A DNA stretch of 64,000 nucleotides from contig SJOL01009928.1 in assembly GCA_004794785.1 (NCBI GenBank), positions 266,655-330,654 on the forward strand, written 5' to 3'. Every line of letters starts with the position of its first letter. Position 1 is the first letter of the stretch. The notes under the pieces are model-generated. The model was given only the letters and a program-made list of their open reading frames with translations, was not told the DNA's origin and made no database searches. Shown here in pieces: positions 21,501 through 34,559 of this stretch. The stretch is from Opisthorchis felineus (Eukaryota > Platyhelminthes > Trematoda > Opisthorchiida > Opisthorchiidae). A program made the position numbers and the translations under genes.

Positions 21501-24269
21501 TACTCAAGCCAGGAATTTGCTCGTCTGTTTTCCTTTAAGTTTGGTCTAAGAGTATTCTTCTTGGTTTCTTACTGAAGGCGAAATGTCAACTGGCTGCAAA
21601 CAAATTTGTTTAGCAAAACAAGGAGGCGCACTTGGGATGTAAACGTTTTTTATCTGTTCAACTGCATCCAAAACGACCAAATTTTACAACCTAAGTAGAA
21701 ATATTGCGATGAGCGCTGTTAACAAATATATGGACCCGTCAGGCCGATGTATCTACCGCTGAGACAATGTTTTTGCGTGTGCGCATAACCATACTCTGGG
21801 AGTACAGCTAATGACTGATGGACTGCGTTCATTCGTCGAGTCCTAAATAAATTGAGAAAAATTGATTGTTTCAGTATGCAGCTGGTAAGACAAAAACGAA
21901 AAGGAACTTCCAACAGTCTGTATATTTTTACTCTGTCAGGCAAACGAAATAAATGGTCCTGGTGCGTGACATTTCTTAGAACACTCAAATCGTCTTCCGC
22001 CTTATCTAGTTAAGACAAATGTATTTCGGAGACCAGGTAAAAGCGAGCAATTTTGTAGGGAGATGGTGTTTTGCCGATACAGCAACAGGTATACGGTGAC
22101 TCACCCCCCTACTTAAACCATCAAATAGAGCGAAGCGTTTTTCGTGCTGACAAACCTGTTCACTTGTTATGTATACTCTGAACGGAATGGAAGATGGCAT
22201 ACCCTGGTTTACTGCCTCATGTTCGTTACTCTTCTCCATATATGGAAATTGTCAGCAAGCGCTTACTTCCGATAATTCTGCCTACGTAAGTTGTTTGGAG
22301 CGCGAAATATGTGTACGTCGCGTAGCCCCGGTATGTCATACAAAAGGTTTTCATTCGTACTCACTAACTAAACGCTGGATGGCTTCTTATGATATAAGCT
22401 TTACGGAACCAGAGAGAATAAATTCCTTGACGTTTGAGAGCACAGAGTGTAAAGGCAAGTCAGATTACATAGATTACAAAGATAACCACCTGAACCGTTC
22501 GTTTAGGGTCCAAACCTTGCCCTGGCTCAAAACGGGACATCCGAGAAAATGTTTTCAGTACAACAAGAATACCACATAATTTGAGGGCACCAGTATATTC
22601 ATTTTGGTTTTGTTTGTAACCCGTCTTGAAAAATACCAAGTGAGGACACGAAGATGGAAATGGAAAATGGAAATAGTAATTAACACAATCGACCGAACGT
22701 CAAAACGAACTCAAAGCTGCCAGGCAGTCACCGAAAAATGCTGAGCAGATGACCAACATATCAAAGTATGTAATACTGAAGAGTCGTCAATAAACCAGTA
22801 TTGGTTTGTACTCTGCACCTCATTGGTGAGCTAAAAAAAATGATACAATGACACCTGAGGGCAAACTATATGCAATTTTTTGAAACCGCCGTGCTCCTGG
22901 AATATTTAAATGGATTTATTAATATTTCGCGTACTTTTAAGGGGGTGAACTGCCTATTCAGATATACTGTGTTATCTCGTTGCTGACGATCTCTGATGTA
23001 TTATAAAAGTCCCTGAATTTGCGTAGGGGATGGAGAGTACCTCTGGAAGTTTACAAACAGTAAATTGCCTAACGCCAGAAATGTGGACCTTTGTTAAGGC
23101 CAACAGGATTTAGCCTTCGCATCCAGGTTGACCAGTTCCCATTCATTTGCGTGCGTCATGATGGTTTCGATTTTGGATATCCAACAATTTATGGCATCTA
23201 TTAAGTGGGCTCAGATTGTCGCGACAGTGTGACAGCAAAGTGTTTGTTGCTAGGACCTGTACTTGGCTCAAAAGGAAGGTCTCGTGTCAGTAAAAGTATG
23301 ACGGTTTATCTAGAAGTGTGATACCGAAGAAAGAATTCCCACTAAGGAAACGCATTTCAGACTATGTTTATTCTACAACTCCACCGAAAAGTTATTTTAT
23401 CGTTGCTTGCACTAATAAGGTGTCGCAAAGTGAAACAGTAATGTGCACAAAAAATAGTTAGTTCATTCCAGCTCTAATTGTCACCGTAATTGTTCAGCTT
23501 TTTACGGTAAATGATATTATTTTCAAATAAAACATAGTTAATTAGTTTACCCGTTTCTCAAGGCTACGTTCGGTTTACAGTCCAATCGTGCTTCTATTAC
23601 GGATTCTTAATGCAGTTTTACTGCTCCACGGGTTCGACGTCACCTGGTCAGTAGAGAAACCCACTGCAATAGCCAACAACCGGAGATAGCAAAGAAGACT
23701 ATTGATTCAGAGATGTTGCGAGTTATTTTGCACGAAAACTAATAGGATAATGCTCTGACAATTATTCCCTGAAGGGACCCCCGAGGTATTCAGCTGAAGC
23801 TGTTTTCCTTTTTGCTTCCTCATGAGAGGCAGCCAATCAGAGAGCTCTCAAGGGCAAGTGGCTTCAACTATCCTACTTTCAGGAGATAAACGTCCCATTT
23901 ACGACGTAACTATCTTTTTGCCTAACTTTCGGTAAGCTTGCATTGCATTGGGGAAAATTAACATAGTACTATTGATTATGACTTTATTTCGGTGCAATAA
24001 GGCTAGTATATTCAGTACGGTTGGCAGAAAAAAAGGTGCGATCAGTCTTGTAAATGTACTTTTTTATTCAGTTAAGTGACTTGAATACTCATGGATAGAA
24101 AGCTCGTTGTTTCCGAAAATTGGCAGTATTTAATTATCTAAATTTACTCGATACTTCCAAGCTTTTCAACATATACAATGTTCTGTGAGGAATACAGAAA
24201 AGCCTACGGAGGTTATGTTGGCTTAGTGAGCAACAAGCTCATTGGAACAAATTACGTTCATAATATTAT
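18589..24269. other. About 5.7 kb without a supported gene
   Basis: The longest open frame is 136 codons (22169-22579, +), with no domain I can name and no convincing splice sites, which is near chance length for this much sequence. The rest holds shorter frames only. Confidence 0.5.
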
Positions 24270-24660
24270 TGAAGAAATACGCTCATTTGCAAATTTCACC
24301 AGTACTAAAAAGGGGCCCAAATAAATATCTTGTCTATGATGCTCTTCAGTTTAAATGTGCTGTTTAAAGCTTGTCTCATATTTCAGTTGGCAAGATATCT
24401 TACAAATCATGATATATGCTTTTTTGGTGAACAAGCAACTCATAGGACGGCTGAAGACTCCTTGACAGACCAAATTTGCAAATGAGCGTGTTTCACCAAT
24501 TACATGCAATTTTGTTTCAAGGTAGAACGTGAGGTTGTTGGAAGCCCGAAGACTACGCCCACCTGATGAGGCTCAAGAAGGATTAAGCCGGCCATCGGTT
24601 GTCGGGGAGTTTCCAGGACTCTTGTGAGTAGTGTGCTATCCCAAGAAAATTTGATGTTAT
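24270..24660 (+). repeat. Hammerhead-family repeat, decayed copy 3, with inverted end
   Basis: On the plus strand, 24460-24610 follows the same block order as the 6.4-6.9 kb repeat: an AATTTGCAAATGAGCGTGTTT-like block, CAATTTTGTTTCAAGGTAGAAC-like, then a CTGATGAG at 24563. At 24272-24294 an inverted copy of the first block occurs, about 200 bases upstream, repeating the head-to-head arrangement seen at 6800-6925. This is an old copy of the same family. Confidence 0.7.
24556..24605 (+). ncRNA. Hammerhead ribozyme remnant, copy 3
   Basis: CTGATGAG (24563-24570) and the AAGAAGG of the stem II loop are kept, but the GAAA segment reads TAAG and stem II no longer pairs well. The palindromic CCGGCC region corresponds to stem III. 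Not expected to cleave. Confidence 0.65.
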
Positions 24661-27600
24661 CTTCGAGTGTGAATGACAGCTCGCTGCTGAACAACCTATT
24701 GGCGTCTTTGTCTTGGGAAATGTGGTTCCATATAGTGTTGCGATATCAGTCCACACCGGTCATATGCTTAGTAACGCTAATCAACCAAGAAATATTAAAA
24801 ACAATACATCTTTTGAGTTGTATATAGTCTGGGCTGTAAGGGTTTTGGTAACGAAAATTGCAGTTGATCGATTTATCTGAATCACGGTTAAATCCCTGGT
24901 AGAACCTGAAGTACAAATGAACGGTTCCATTAAACTTGATGACTATGTAAGCAACGAGTTTACCGAAGCTAGAAAGTGAATGTATTTTCAACAAACGAAG
25001 CAGCATACCAGACGTATCCTTCTAACCAGCTCCATAACACCTTAACTTCCTCCACACAAACTGACGCATTAGGGGTACTAGTTGGGAAGTGAGGAAAAAA
25101 TTACAAGGTCAAATCACGCTCAAACGTTCTGCCGGCAGGTGACCGGTGAAGCAAACACCTCCAGTTGGACGCAGCCTCTGCAGATGAGGAAAGGACTTCC
25201 TGTCACGCACGTTACAATCGATTCATACAAGTAATGTCAGCATTCAGCTCAGTATATCCATTCGGTCAGCTGGCGTATGTGAGGCGAACCAGAACAGACC
25301 GAACAGGCCATTGATATCAACGCAAACTGATGGCAAAGTAGCGGTGCTGTTTATCACATTTCGTTCTTTGAGTCGGTGGCAAAAGAATAGTGTGTTGGCC
25401 CTGGTCACCAGAGTTCTAACCCTCTGGTGCGACGGTTTTCCATATTCTTTTTTTTTCGGGGAGTTGCAACTGAGACAGGGTAATCTTCCAAATGACGGTA
25501 ATCAAGACACAATTATTCTAGATGATAATCGAAAAGATAGATGCTCCTTGTACGGCATTCCTTGCTGCGTCCTTGGAACCTTTCCACTCACTGGGAGACC
25601 TCTTACAGCATAAATTTTTGAGTTATCTGAAACCAAAGGGATCCTTGCATGGTTAGGGGTTGCTTATTGGCAAGCTTTGTGTACATCAGGTATGACACCT
25701 GCTTGCTTTCAATATCCGAAATAATCCTATCAATCTAGAAAGACCCGACAATTTGCATTTTGTGCATCATTTTCGGACAGAAAATGAATATTGTGCGAAT
25801 AATCATGATCTTCAAATATTGGTTCAGTTGTAAGAACATAGCCTGTGAAATAATTGTGCTGTGTTAAGCTATTGCTATAGAAAATATACAGTCATTTATT
25901 CTTAAGGAGGAACCTTTTTCGAAAATTTTTTCTCCACCCGTCACCTGGAACAAGACATTCTTCTTGAATAGCAGAAGCGGTCAAATTGCTGTTCAAATTT
26001 CTAAGCTTCTGTACAATCTGGTCGACCTGGCAGTTCAAGCTTAGGGGTCAAAGGGATCAGTCAAAGTACAATTGGAGCGTGACCCTCAAACGAGTTTAGT
26101 TAGGCTGATTATATGTACTTGTTCAGGAGCCCTCGAAAATACGGAAGAAGCACAGTCAACGGGTTAGTTGAATTCGACTGCCTGAAAGTCATCTCAATGG
26201 TAGTTGTGTGAAAAAACTGTTGAACTAGGCAAATTTCCTCAGTAAAGCACTTTTGTTTGTGCTTTTACAGATGACACCAGTTACTTTATTAACTGTGAGC
26301 ATATCTACACAACTATGATGCGTAGAGGAGTGACTAATATAGCCACTCTATTAAGGAGCTTTATGGTCTGCTTATGACCAGTCGGTATTCTCTAAGCGGT
26401 CATGATGTTAATGCACGTAATCAACTTTCAGGATTGATGATTGGCAAGAGTTCCATAGTTTTTGCAGCCTCAATAATTGCACTGTCCTCTGCATTGTTAG
26501 TTATTAAGACTGACAGTCCATTTAATCCGACGTAATTTGATATTCCGCAATTGAATGATGGTGTTAAACCGTTAAGGACAATGATACCCACCCTTCACAA
26601 ACGTTACCGTGTCTAGCTTGGCAGTGGTCAGTAACTGCAACCAGTAGAACCGATTGAGCAAGTTATAAGATCAGGAAAATATCTATTTGATGAAATGTTA
26701 CTAGGATGGTTTTCTCAACAGATTACATCACTGGTGTTGGGGTGACCTACGTTGGTCTGCAGAGGATAAAATCCCCAATAATCCGCCTCAAGTTGTTTTT
26801 CTGTTAACGGTAACCAAAAATACGCGAAGACTCTCTGTGCTGCTTCACCTATATGTAGAACAATAGTTGAATGTAGTGATGACTTTACATCAGTTGTAAC
26901 AAAGTGCGTGCTGGGATTAATAGAAAAATCGATTATCCCAAACAGAAATGAGTAGCATTCATAGAAAGGAGAACGTCCAACAAGTCACGTGGGAATTCCT
27001 CTGAGAATTCATCGTTGCAACAGACATTCAGTGCTAGCTACGGTGGAACAAACAGAGTGATCCAAGGATGAATAGCACCATTTAGTATCAACTAGCAAGT
27101 TAATTGTCCTGCCGATCAGCCAAATTTATTTGAATACCAATGACTAAACGTATATTTTAGATTAAACCGCTCCAGAATTCACGAGGTATGCGTTGTCGAT
27201 GATCTGCAACAATTACAAGTGTTGCTCCAATTATTATAACGGGACACCTTCATCTGGGGATCAGATGCATAGTTGGAACTAAAGGACTTATTTACCACCC
27301 ACAAATTATCACTTCTGCTGAGCTACGAACTTTGGAACTCGGAGGAGAATGTGGCTCGCAGACAAACTTTCGTCAAGAGGCTCATGAAAACGAACGAAAT
27401 GGGATCAGGTAAATTCGTCCGGGAGAGGCAGTAAAAACTTGACCAGTAAAATCGACGAATTCGGTGGTTGGAATATAATTCAGAAAAGCGCATAATGATG
27501 TGGCAAAAAACCGTGGGAGAAGCGAAAAACTGCGTGATATAATCAAACTCTTTCATGTACGGTCGATAATTTGGAACTGCTGTTAGTAACTAGTGAAGCC

Positions 27601-30600
27601 CATTTGGTAAATATCTTCTTTCCTTATTGTTAGCTATGAGTGTTCGCAACAGAATATCGTGATTCCTCAAATTCATTCTTCGGCGATCTTTTATCTCATA
27701 CATAAGAAAATGAAATGATGTCTGGTTTTCAAAATCTTGTGATCTGGCTGTTAAACTAAAAAACCCTGTTGACGTATCCTGATGTCCATAGTTTCGTTTT
27801 AATTTTTTTTACTTCCATCTAAAGCATTTCTTGAACTTTGGAATACCATAGTTTGAGGGTGATGGAATCAGTGCTTGGGTGGTGGAATTTATAGAACAGA
27901 GCTCCCCAAGGGACAAGGAGTATCGCCCCGAAAAAAAGTAAGAGGGTGTAAAAGTCCTGGTTTCGGTCGTTAAAGTCATAAAACCCTTCATAGACAACGG
28001 GATTCTAAACCTCAACCACGAAATAGTAGCAGCAGCCTAGTTCATGCAATCGCTTCGTTTGGGATAGGTAAACAAAGGTCACGGCGGAAACGTTCTAGCG
28101 TCAGCTTTCAGTGTCATAACTTCTGCCATTGTGCCGAAAATTTGCCATCAAAATAAATGGAATTTAGTCATCAGGATCCTTAAGTTATTTAATGTTGTAG
28201 ACTCGTGTATGCGATATGTTACCCGAACAAATGAGTGAGCTTTGGAATAAATTGAAATTTTTTTTTAAATGCTTTTCATCTTAAAGGATCAAACCAACAA
28301 ACGGCGGAAACTTCCAGGAGGTGTGGAACATCAACAGCCAAAAATTACTCACTTTGTATTTACTTGATCGGAAATTAGATTTATTTCCTCATCCACTTAA
28401 ATGTAATATTGACAAAAACACCAAACTTGTCCGGATGAACATTTAAAACTAAGGCATTGGAAACAGATTTGTTCAACAAGACTTGTTTTTTATTTGTGTT
28501 TTTGTTCAACAGTCCGAGAACGATTTTTGCACATTGCTTCAATTCATTTTGACGTGTCGGTACAGCAGATACATTACGGAGAAGTGTCTTAAAATTTGAT
28601 CATCGAGAACGAGGGTTTTCGTACATGGTGCCACAGATCTACGGGAGAAAGTAAATTAAACCTCCGAGTGGAACTGGTGTGAAATGGTTGAATATTTACT
28701 TTGGTCGCAAAAGACAATTGGACATTTGAGAATCCCGTGACAAATCACAAGTGAAAACATGATCATGTTGTAAGTCATGCGTTTATAGAGTTTGTAGAAT
28801 AGATATTACAAATGAACGGAATTCGGCTTATGGCGCTCTAATGCTACACCAAGTTAACCTGGAACCGAACTTTTGTTAGTGTGTCGGAGACTGGTACGCT
28901 CCATCTGCGCTAAGTATTAGAGTCATTGTCGAAATGCTTGTGGAAATGCATCTGTTTCACACATAGAACAAACTGAAAAGATGTGACAAAATAGAGAGCC
29001 CCTTATGGAAATGGGCCAAAGGAGATATGGTACCTTAAATTGTGTTAATGTGCGGGTATAGCTCATCGGCAGTGACCACCAATAAGCTGGTCGGTAAGGG
29101 ATGTTTATTCAAAGTTAATGTTGCTATTTCTGTTGTTGTTAGTTCTGAGTATGTCCGCTGCATTCGTGGCGTAGAACCAAGTGTCTTCAATGATTCTTAT
29201 AAGCAGAATAAAGCTGTCTGTCACCTGGCCGATGTGCACGGGTTCTGCGCTGCACAGTGAAAACAGACTCTAATACAGTCAAGAGGTCAGGTTGCTGACA
29301 TCCATTCTGCTGTTACAACTGAAGTATGGCTTCTCGGCTGGGCAAAAAGTCTCAATGACTCTTCTGCAAACTAAGCAGTTTGAAATAAGTCATTAGAAAA
29401 GAAAACCAATCACCTCGGTACTGAAATTCTACTTGAAAACTTTGAAATATGTCTGATCAAAGACAGTCCTATTGTGATTCTGAAGTCTCTAGGCCGTTTC
29501 CATAGTCCAATTATTTGAACAGGACCAACATTTCTTGGTACATAAAAACTCCAATATTTTAAACTGCCAAGCTCAGGGCTTGCCATAGATTCCTCTCCAA
29601 ACGCAGTGTACGTCTTCCTGTGGACGCCTTGATAGAAGGATATATTAAGGGAAAGTTGGCTGCTTGCATGTAAGTGTGCATTCACAGGTTTAGATTTTGT
29701 GAGTCAGAAACAATCCTGGTACATCTCAGCACCAGTACAGAGAATCTCTACTATGCTTTTCACCATATTCAAGCACATTTATTTATATATAGTCAGATAT
29801 GTCCGAAAAACGTGGTCTGAATATCGCAAGTATAGTTTTGCTATGTAATTCTCAAAATGCATGCGAAATAACTTCACTGATACACACAGCTAAGTGGGTG
29901 ATTGATAGTTTGTTTTGAGCTGGTTATTGCGGCTTTACTAGTTGCATGTAGATTACTACCGATAATTGGCCAACATAATTGTCAAACGATTTAGGGCTGC
30001 CGGCGGTTTGTGGACAATATTTCACAAATCCCGCAAATTGTGGAACCTTACTGCCCGTGTTTTTTGATAAAGAGATAATGAAAGACGTGGAGGCCATCTG
30101 GAACCTTGGAAAAATTGTCCCAGTGCGGTTCTCACTAATCTTAACTTTTTGGTAGAGTACTCTGGAATATGGGAATAAAATAGGCAGCGCTGGGAAATAC
30201 TGACATGACAAGTCTTGCGCACGGCTATTATTATTCACTTCATGTTCAGGTCCTTTTCGAATGAAATTCTGAGCAACAAATGAAATGAAATGAAACTAAT
30301 ATGTTCAGTGTGTTGCAGTGTAAAGTGCCTAGGTGGCAAAGAAGAAGCATGCGTTTTTATGAAATTAAATATTAATCTACTAATAATCTACCGGTTTAGT
30401 GTGGACGAGAAAACGGTGGGTTAGCAAGACAAATGTGCCTCCATAAGGTTTCAGTATTCTAAAGTGACCATGCTATTCGAACTCTTGTTCAACAGTTTAT
30501 TGTTTCAGCGTTATTATACATTGTTGTCTGCAAGCTTCATTTGGTGATCTTCTCCTTCACAAAATCTTCAAGTAAGCTTATCCTCTTACTCAAACAACAA

Positions 30601-33600
30601 TGATTTAGTGTGCTAAACATCGAAGATATAAAATACAACTATGGTAGATGGCTTTGCAAGTTGTTGCAAAATTCCGTCTACCATGTTTTTCAAATCAAGT
30701 TAGCAGTTGTAGTAGTTGAGGACTTCGATTTGATTAAACGGAACAGAACAGGTACATTCTGGAATGTTGGGGATTGTGAGTAAGCAGATCCTGTGCCTCA
30801 TCTATTTTTAACTTTGATTTTAAGTGTTTCTGTTTAGACGACTATAAAAGTCATGGCCGGTATTTGTCTATCCTGAAGGTCATTCAACTGCCCACGTTTG
30901 TTTCTTATCCTTTTGAAAGGGCATTTAGTGCCTCACTGTTGCCCATCCGCGAATTCTTACCTAACTTTAGCAGGATTCTAGTAACCAGTCTGTATTTCCT
31001 GCTTACCAAATTCTTGGGTAAAGTTCTCTCCAATTATGTGTCCAGTAGTGATATGCGGGGCTGTCAAGTCTAGTCTTAATCTTTCATATTTTCGGGCATG
31101 CACAGTTTAGATGATCGGCCAACCAGTTATTTTCAATTCGAACAGATTCTTGTCAGAATCCAAAAGAAGTCTGAGTGTATAGTTGTGCTTCTCCTCCGTC
31201 CAATTATTTTCTATCCACTGTTTAAGTTGATATTCAACATTTCTAATCCAAAAGCCCTTTAACAAAAATGACATCCCATGAGACAAGCCTTTCTTCCTTT
31301 GCTAGTCCACTACCCAGCGCATCGAAAATTTATAGATGTAGGGACGAAGGAGGGTAATTAAGCCTAAAAATGCCTCGGTGAAAAAGAGCACCCCTTCTCC
31401 GAAGGTTGTTTGAAATTGCATGAACGTTGCTGGCTAATTCTGTCATTTGTTTTGATTTGAATACACTGAACACTGAGCTTTGTCGTCGGTCCTTCACCTC
31501 CAACTGTTTATGACACTCTCCCCTCGTTTGTGCCAGAATATGGGTCGATCTCGCCTGTTAAAGATATTTCCTGGCTCAGGTAGTATATCACACATGCTAC
31601 TGAAGTACAATGCCAACGAATTATATAGGACAATTTTGCTGTGGTGAAAGTGTTATATTACACTTGGGAGGACCAGTCGCCTGGAGCCTATCCTTAGGGC
31701 GAGCGAAAATCTTGTTCGATCGTTCCCGCACATCTTAGACAGCGTTGCATTGTGAGAGAAGTCTGATCCCTTCAGGTTGGCCATGCAAAACAACTGTAGC
31801 AAGTAAGGTTGCTGTAACTCTGCTTAGAGCCAATGAATTTTTCGACACACTTTTTGTGTGTCCATCCGACCATATTGCGGTAGATATCCACGTTACGCTG
31901 AATAAGTCGTCCCACGGCAGTGGCACCCCAGCCATCATAATATTTTTCTACCTTGTCCTCATGGGGTTATGAACCTGAAGGTGATCCTATAGGTTTCCTG
32001 ATAAGTCACACCTTAAGGAACCAACTGTTTTGATTAGCAGGTAACATACACTAGAGGTGTTCAAACTTGGAGCACGCAAGCGGAGAGGCACAGACTCTTA
32101 TATGTTTACATTAACTTCACCTCTGAATACTTCTGGTTTCCAAGTGGGACACCCAAGTCTGTTTGGACTATTCAGATTCCTATCAAAACGTCCTTGAATA
32201 TGCTGATCGTAAGCCAACCTCAGTAACTAAGTCATCATTGCATCTTCGGTGGAAACCAAATCTTCGTTTTTATTATCCAGTAGGAAAACGGATGCTCCGC
32301 TACTAGGAATGCTCGGGCTAGATGCCATATCAAGGCTTGTATGTAAATAAGACATGCCAAATAAAGTAAGTTAATACGTGCCCCGAAGTTGCAGGATGGC
32401 TAAAATTGATAAGCTTAGTTTGGGCGGGGTGGAAAAATAGGGTAATTGCGTTTTCAAGTGTGCCTTCGTCTTACAGTTACGTAGGTAAGGAAGTAATTTT
32501 CGTTCCCACGGTTTAGATAACAATGTTCTCGTGGTATCTGATGGTCCGTCAAAAACAAAGGAAAGATAATGTATTAGTGTTAGAGGCAGTCACACACTTT
32601 CAGCATTTTGTGCAGTGGTATATTTTACGTTGTAGATCAAGGCTTCGCTTTTGTGGCATTCTGCTTGATGGTTAGACAAGAGACGGGATACTCTGAGTAA
32701 TTTATGCTCTGAAAATCAAGTTATAAATAGCAGCAAAATATCAAAATTGCAGAGTCCTCTGGAATAACGGGAATACGAAAGCGGTTTGTCTGTGGGGGTG
32801 AACAGTAAAAACTTAGGGTTTTCAGAATACAACAATTATATATAAACTCAAATTATGTAGAAGCTTGGTACAAAGAACACGCAATAATACTTTTCGTTTT
32901 CAGAGTTCTTTAGCAAAGTGTGCTGCACAACGTTGACATTACTTTTTGCCTTGGCAGACCTTCAGCACGTCGAAATATACTTCTTCATTGGTGATAACCT
33001 AATACCTTATGACGCGCGGTGTCCCATAATTTTCACTGACTATTCTTTCGGTTTGTATATCCAGTTGAAAATTGTGGAGACTAAAATTCGCTTGAGACCT
33101 TGCTACTTTCATTTCAATGTAGAGGCGGTTTTGCATCGTCTTGGTTATGGAATAAAGTGGTCAAATTACTGGAATGTTTCAGCTTAAAATCTTCGCGCAT
33201 TACCAACAGTCTTCTGTTGTATTGGCCTCAGTGACAAGTTTATGCAGGGTTTTGAAAAGTTTCGTAGCCAGAAGGCATTTGAATGTAACGCACTGGATAC
33301 GCCACTATTTTCCAAGCTATTTATCAGTCTGGTTATAAGTGCGGTAAATAAATACTGACGAAACATTTTTTCACGGCATTCATCAAGCTCCTTGAACAAG
33401 CCAAAAGCGACATGACCAACAACAAGGAACATATCTGTGCTACCAACATTTGGCACATCGCAAGCCTCTGTTATATTTCTTGGTAAATATTCCCATCAAA
33501 GTGGTAACATCTCAAGGCGAAATGGCCTTTCCGGATTATCAAGACAATATCAGATAAATCACCAAAAATAACTTTTTTACAGGATTTCTGAGTGTGCGTT

Positions 33601-34550
33601 GGTCCGACCCCTTGATCTGAGACATTTGACTGTATCACTGAAGTCACGAAGGACGCAACCCCTGAATATTTGCAACGCGCATTTCCTGCAAATACAACAA
33701 TATATCTCACGCATTTATATTCTTTATAATATTTAATGCTGATTATCTTGTCCGAATTCGTTGCCATCGTCAGTTGCAACAGCTACGGTGTTCGCCAACG
33801 AATTTACAAACGAAGCAAGACGAAGGACATTTTTGCCTGACTTACCAAGTTAAGCAAAAAATGATGAAGGTAAAGAATAGTAAATAAAGGTCACCGAATC
33901 TCTGAAAACTGTGGTCGAACAATGGAAGTGTCTCGGGTATGAAAGAGCTTTCGAAAGCAAACTGGAGGTACCAGTGATGCTTATAATAAATTTTAGGGAA
34001 AATATTTCTTTTTCATTAGTATTTCGTTGGATTGTAAAATGAGTCGTGTTAGTTTGGAACTCAGCATAGTCTTTACGTTGAACTTGATAGTTGATCTTCA
34101 ATACAACTTAAACATCTTAGGCTAAAGTGCTTCGGATTTAACTGAAAATGTGCAAAACACATCAATACAATGGGACTCCAACAGGCTGTCAAAGAGAAGT
34201 ACATGTAAAAGAGTCAATTCGGTAAACTGATTGGTCCTAAATGAAAGACAACGTAAATGATTGTGCCGTGCGTATGAGACTGATTACATGCGCTCATCAC
34301 GTGAATTTGTGACGAAGCTGACCTGGTAGCAGATGCATTCTAATACATACTTGAATCATATACTTCAGGGATGCCGGCTGTGTTTACTCCCAGAATTCTC
34401 ATCTGGTTTCCTCTACATGCATTCAGCCTAACCTCCAGACAAGGTTCTGCTACCTTATCCTCAGTGAACTTCAAAAGTATGGTGTGATCTAGAAAAATGG
34501 ATGAATTTAAATCAGGAATGTATCCAAAGCCTAGGACAGCTAAATAATCA
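24661..34550. other. About 9.9 kb without a supported gene; possible intron of the GPCR
   Basis: If the GPCR at 34557-35486 continues on the minus strand, part of this stretch is its intron. I looked for a TM6-TM7 exon (CWxP and NPxxY signatures on the minus strand) and found no candidate with a workable splice acceptor in the required phase. Small hairpins occur at 26244-26266 (AAAGCAC arms) and 30641-30684. No other feature is supported. Confidence 0.5.
30641..30684. repeat. Imperfect hairpin
   Basis: ATGGTAGA at 30641 and its complement TCTACCAT ending at 30684 enclose a second paired block (TTTGCAA with TTGCAAA) around a GTTG loop, with a small internal mismatch. It is about 44 bases long, shorter than a usual pre-miRNA. 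Function unknown. Confidence 0.6.
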
Positions 34551-34559
34551 ACTCACCTT
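34551..34559 (-). promoter_or_regulatory. Consensus 5' splice donor of the GPCR exon
   Basis: On the minus strand the coding frame reads AAG then GTGAGT and reaches TGA two codons later. AAG|GTGAGT is a near-ideal metazoan donor. It cuts exactly after a complete Lys codon (phase 0), at the place in ICL3 just before TM6 where related receptors continue KRKV. Confidence 0.85.

Noticed and set aside
22169..22579. 136-codon plus-strand frame whose start loosely recalls a discoidin-like domain opening
   Set aside because: The similarity is limited to a few residues, the rest does not follow the domain, and no splice sites bound it. The length is near what chance gives in 64 kb.
23600..23680. Possible SINE head with GTCGAACCC on the minus strand
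   Set aside because: The B box deviates from consensus and no second copy is visible in the window.
29041..29100. tRNA-like A-box (TAGCTCATCGGCAG)
   Set aside because: No B box and no cloverleaf can be formed downstream; likely chance.
34120..34190. Minus-strand hydrophobic stretch with CWSP (around 34170-34181), 380 bases below the GPCR donor, resembling TM6
   Set aside because: An in-frame TGA lies six codons upstream of the hydrophobic run, no AG acceptor falls between it and the motif in the phase-0 frame, and no TM7/NPxxY follows. A four-residue match in this much sequence is near chance.
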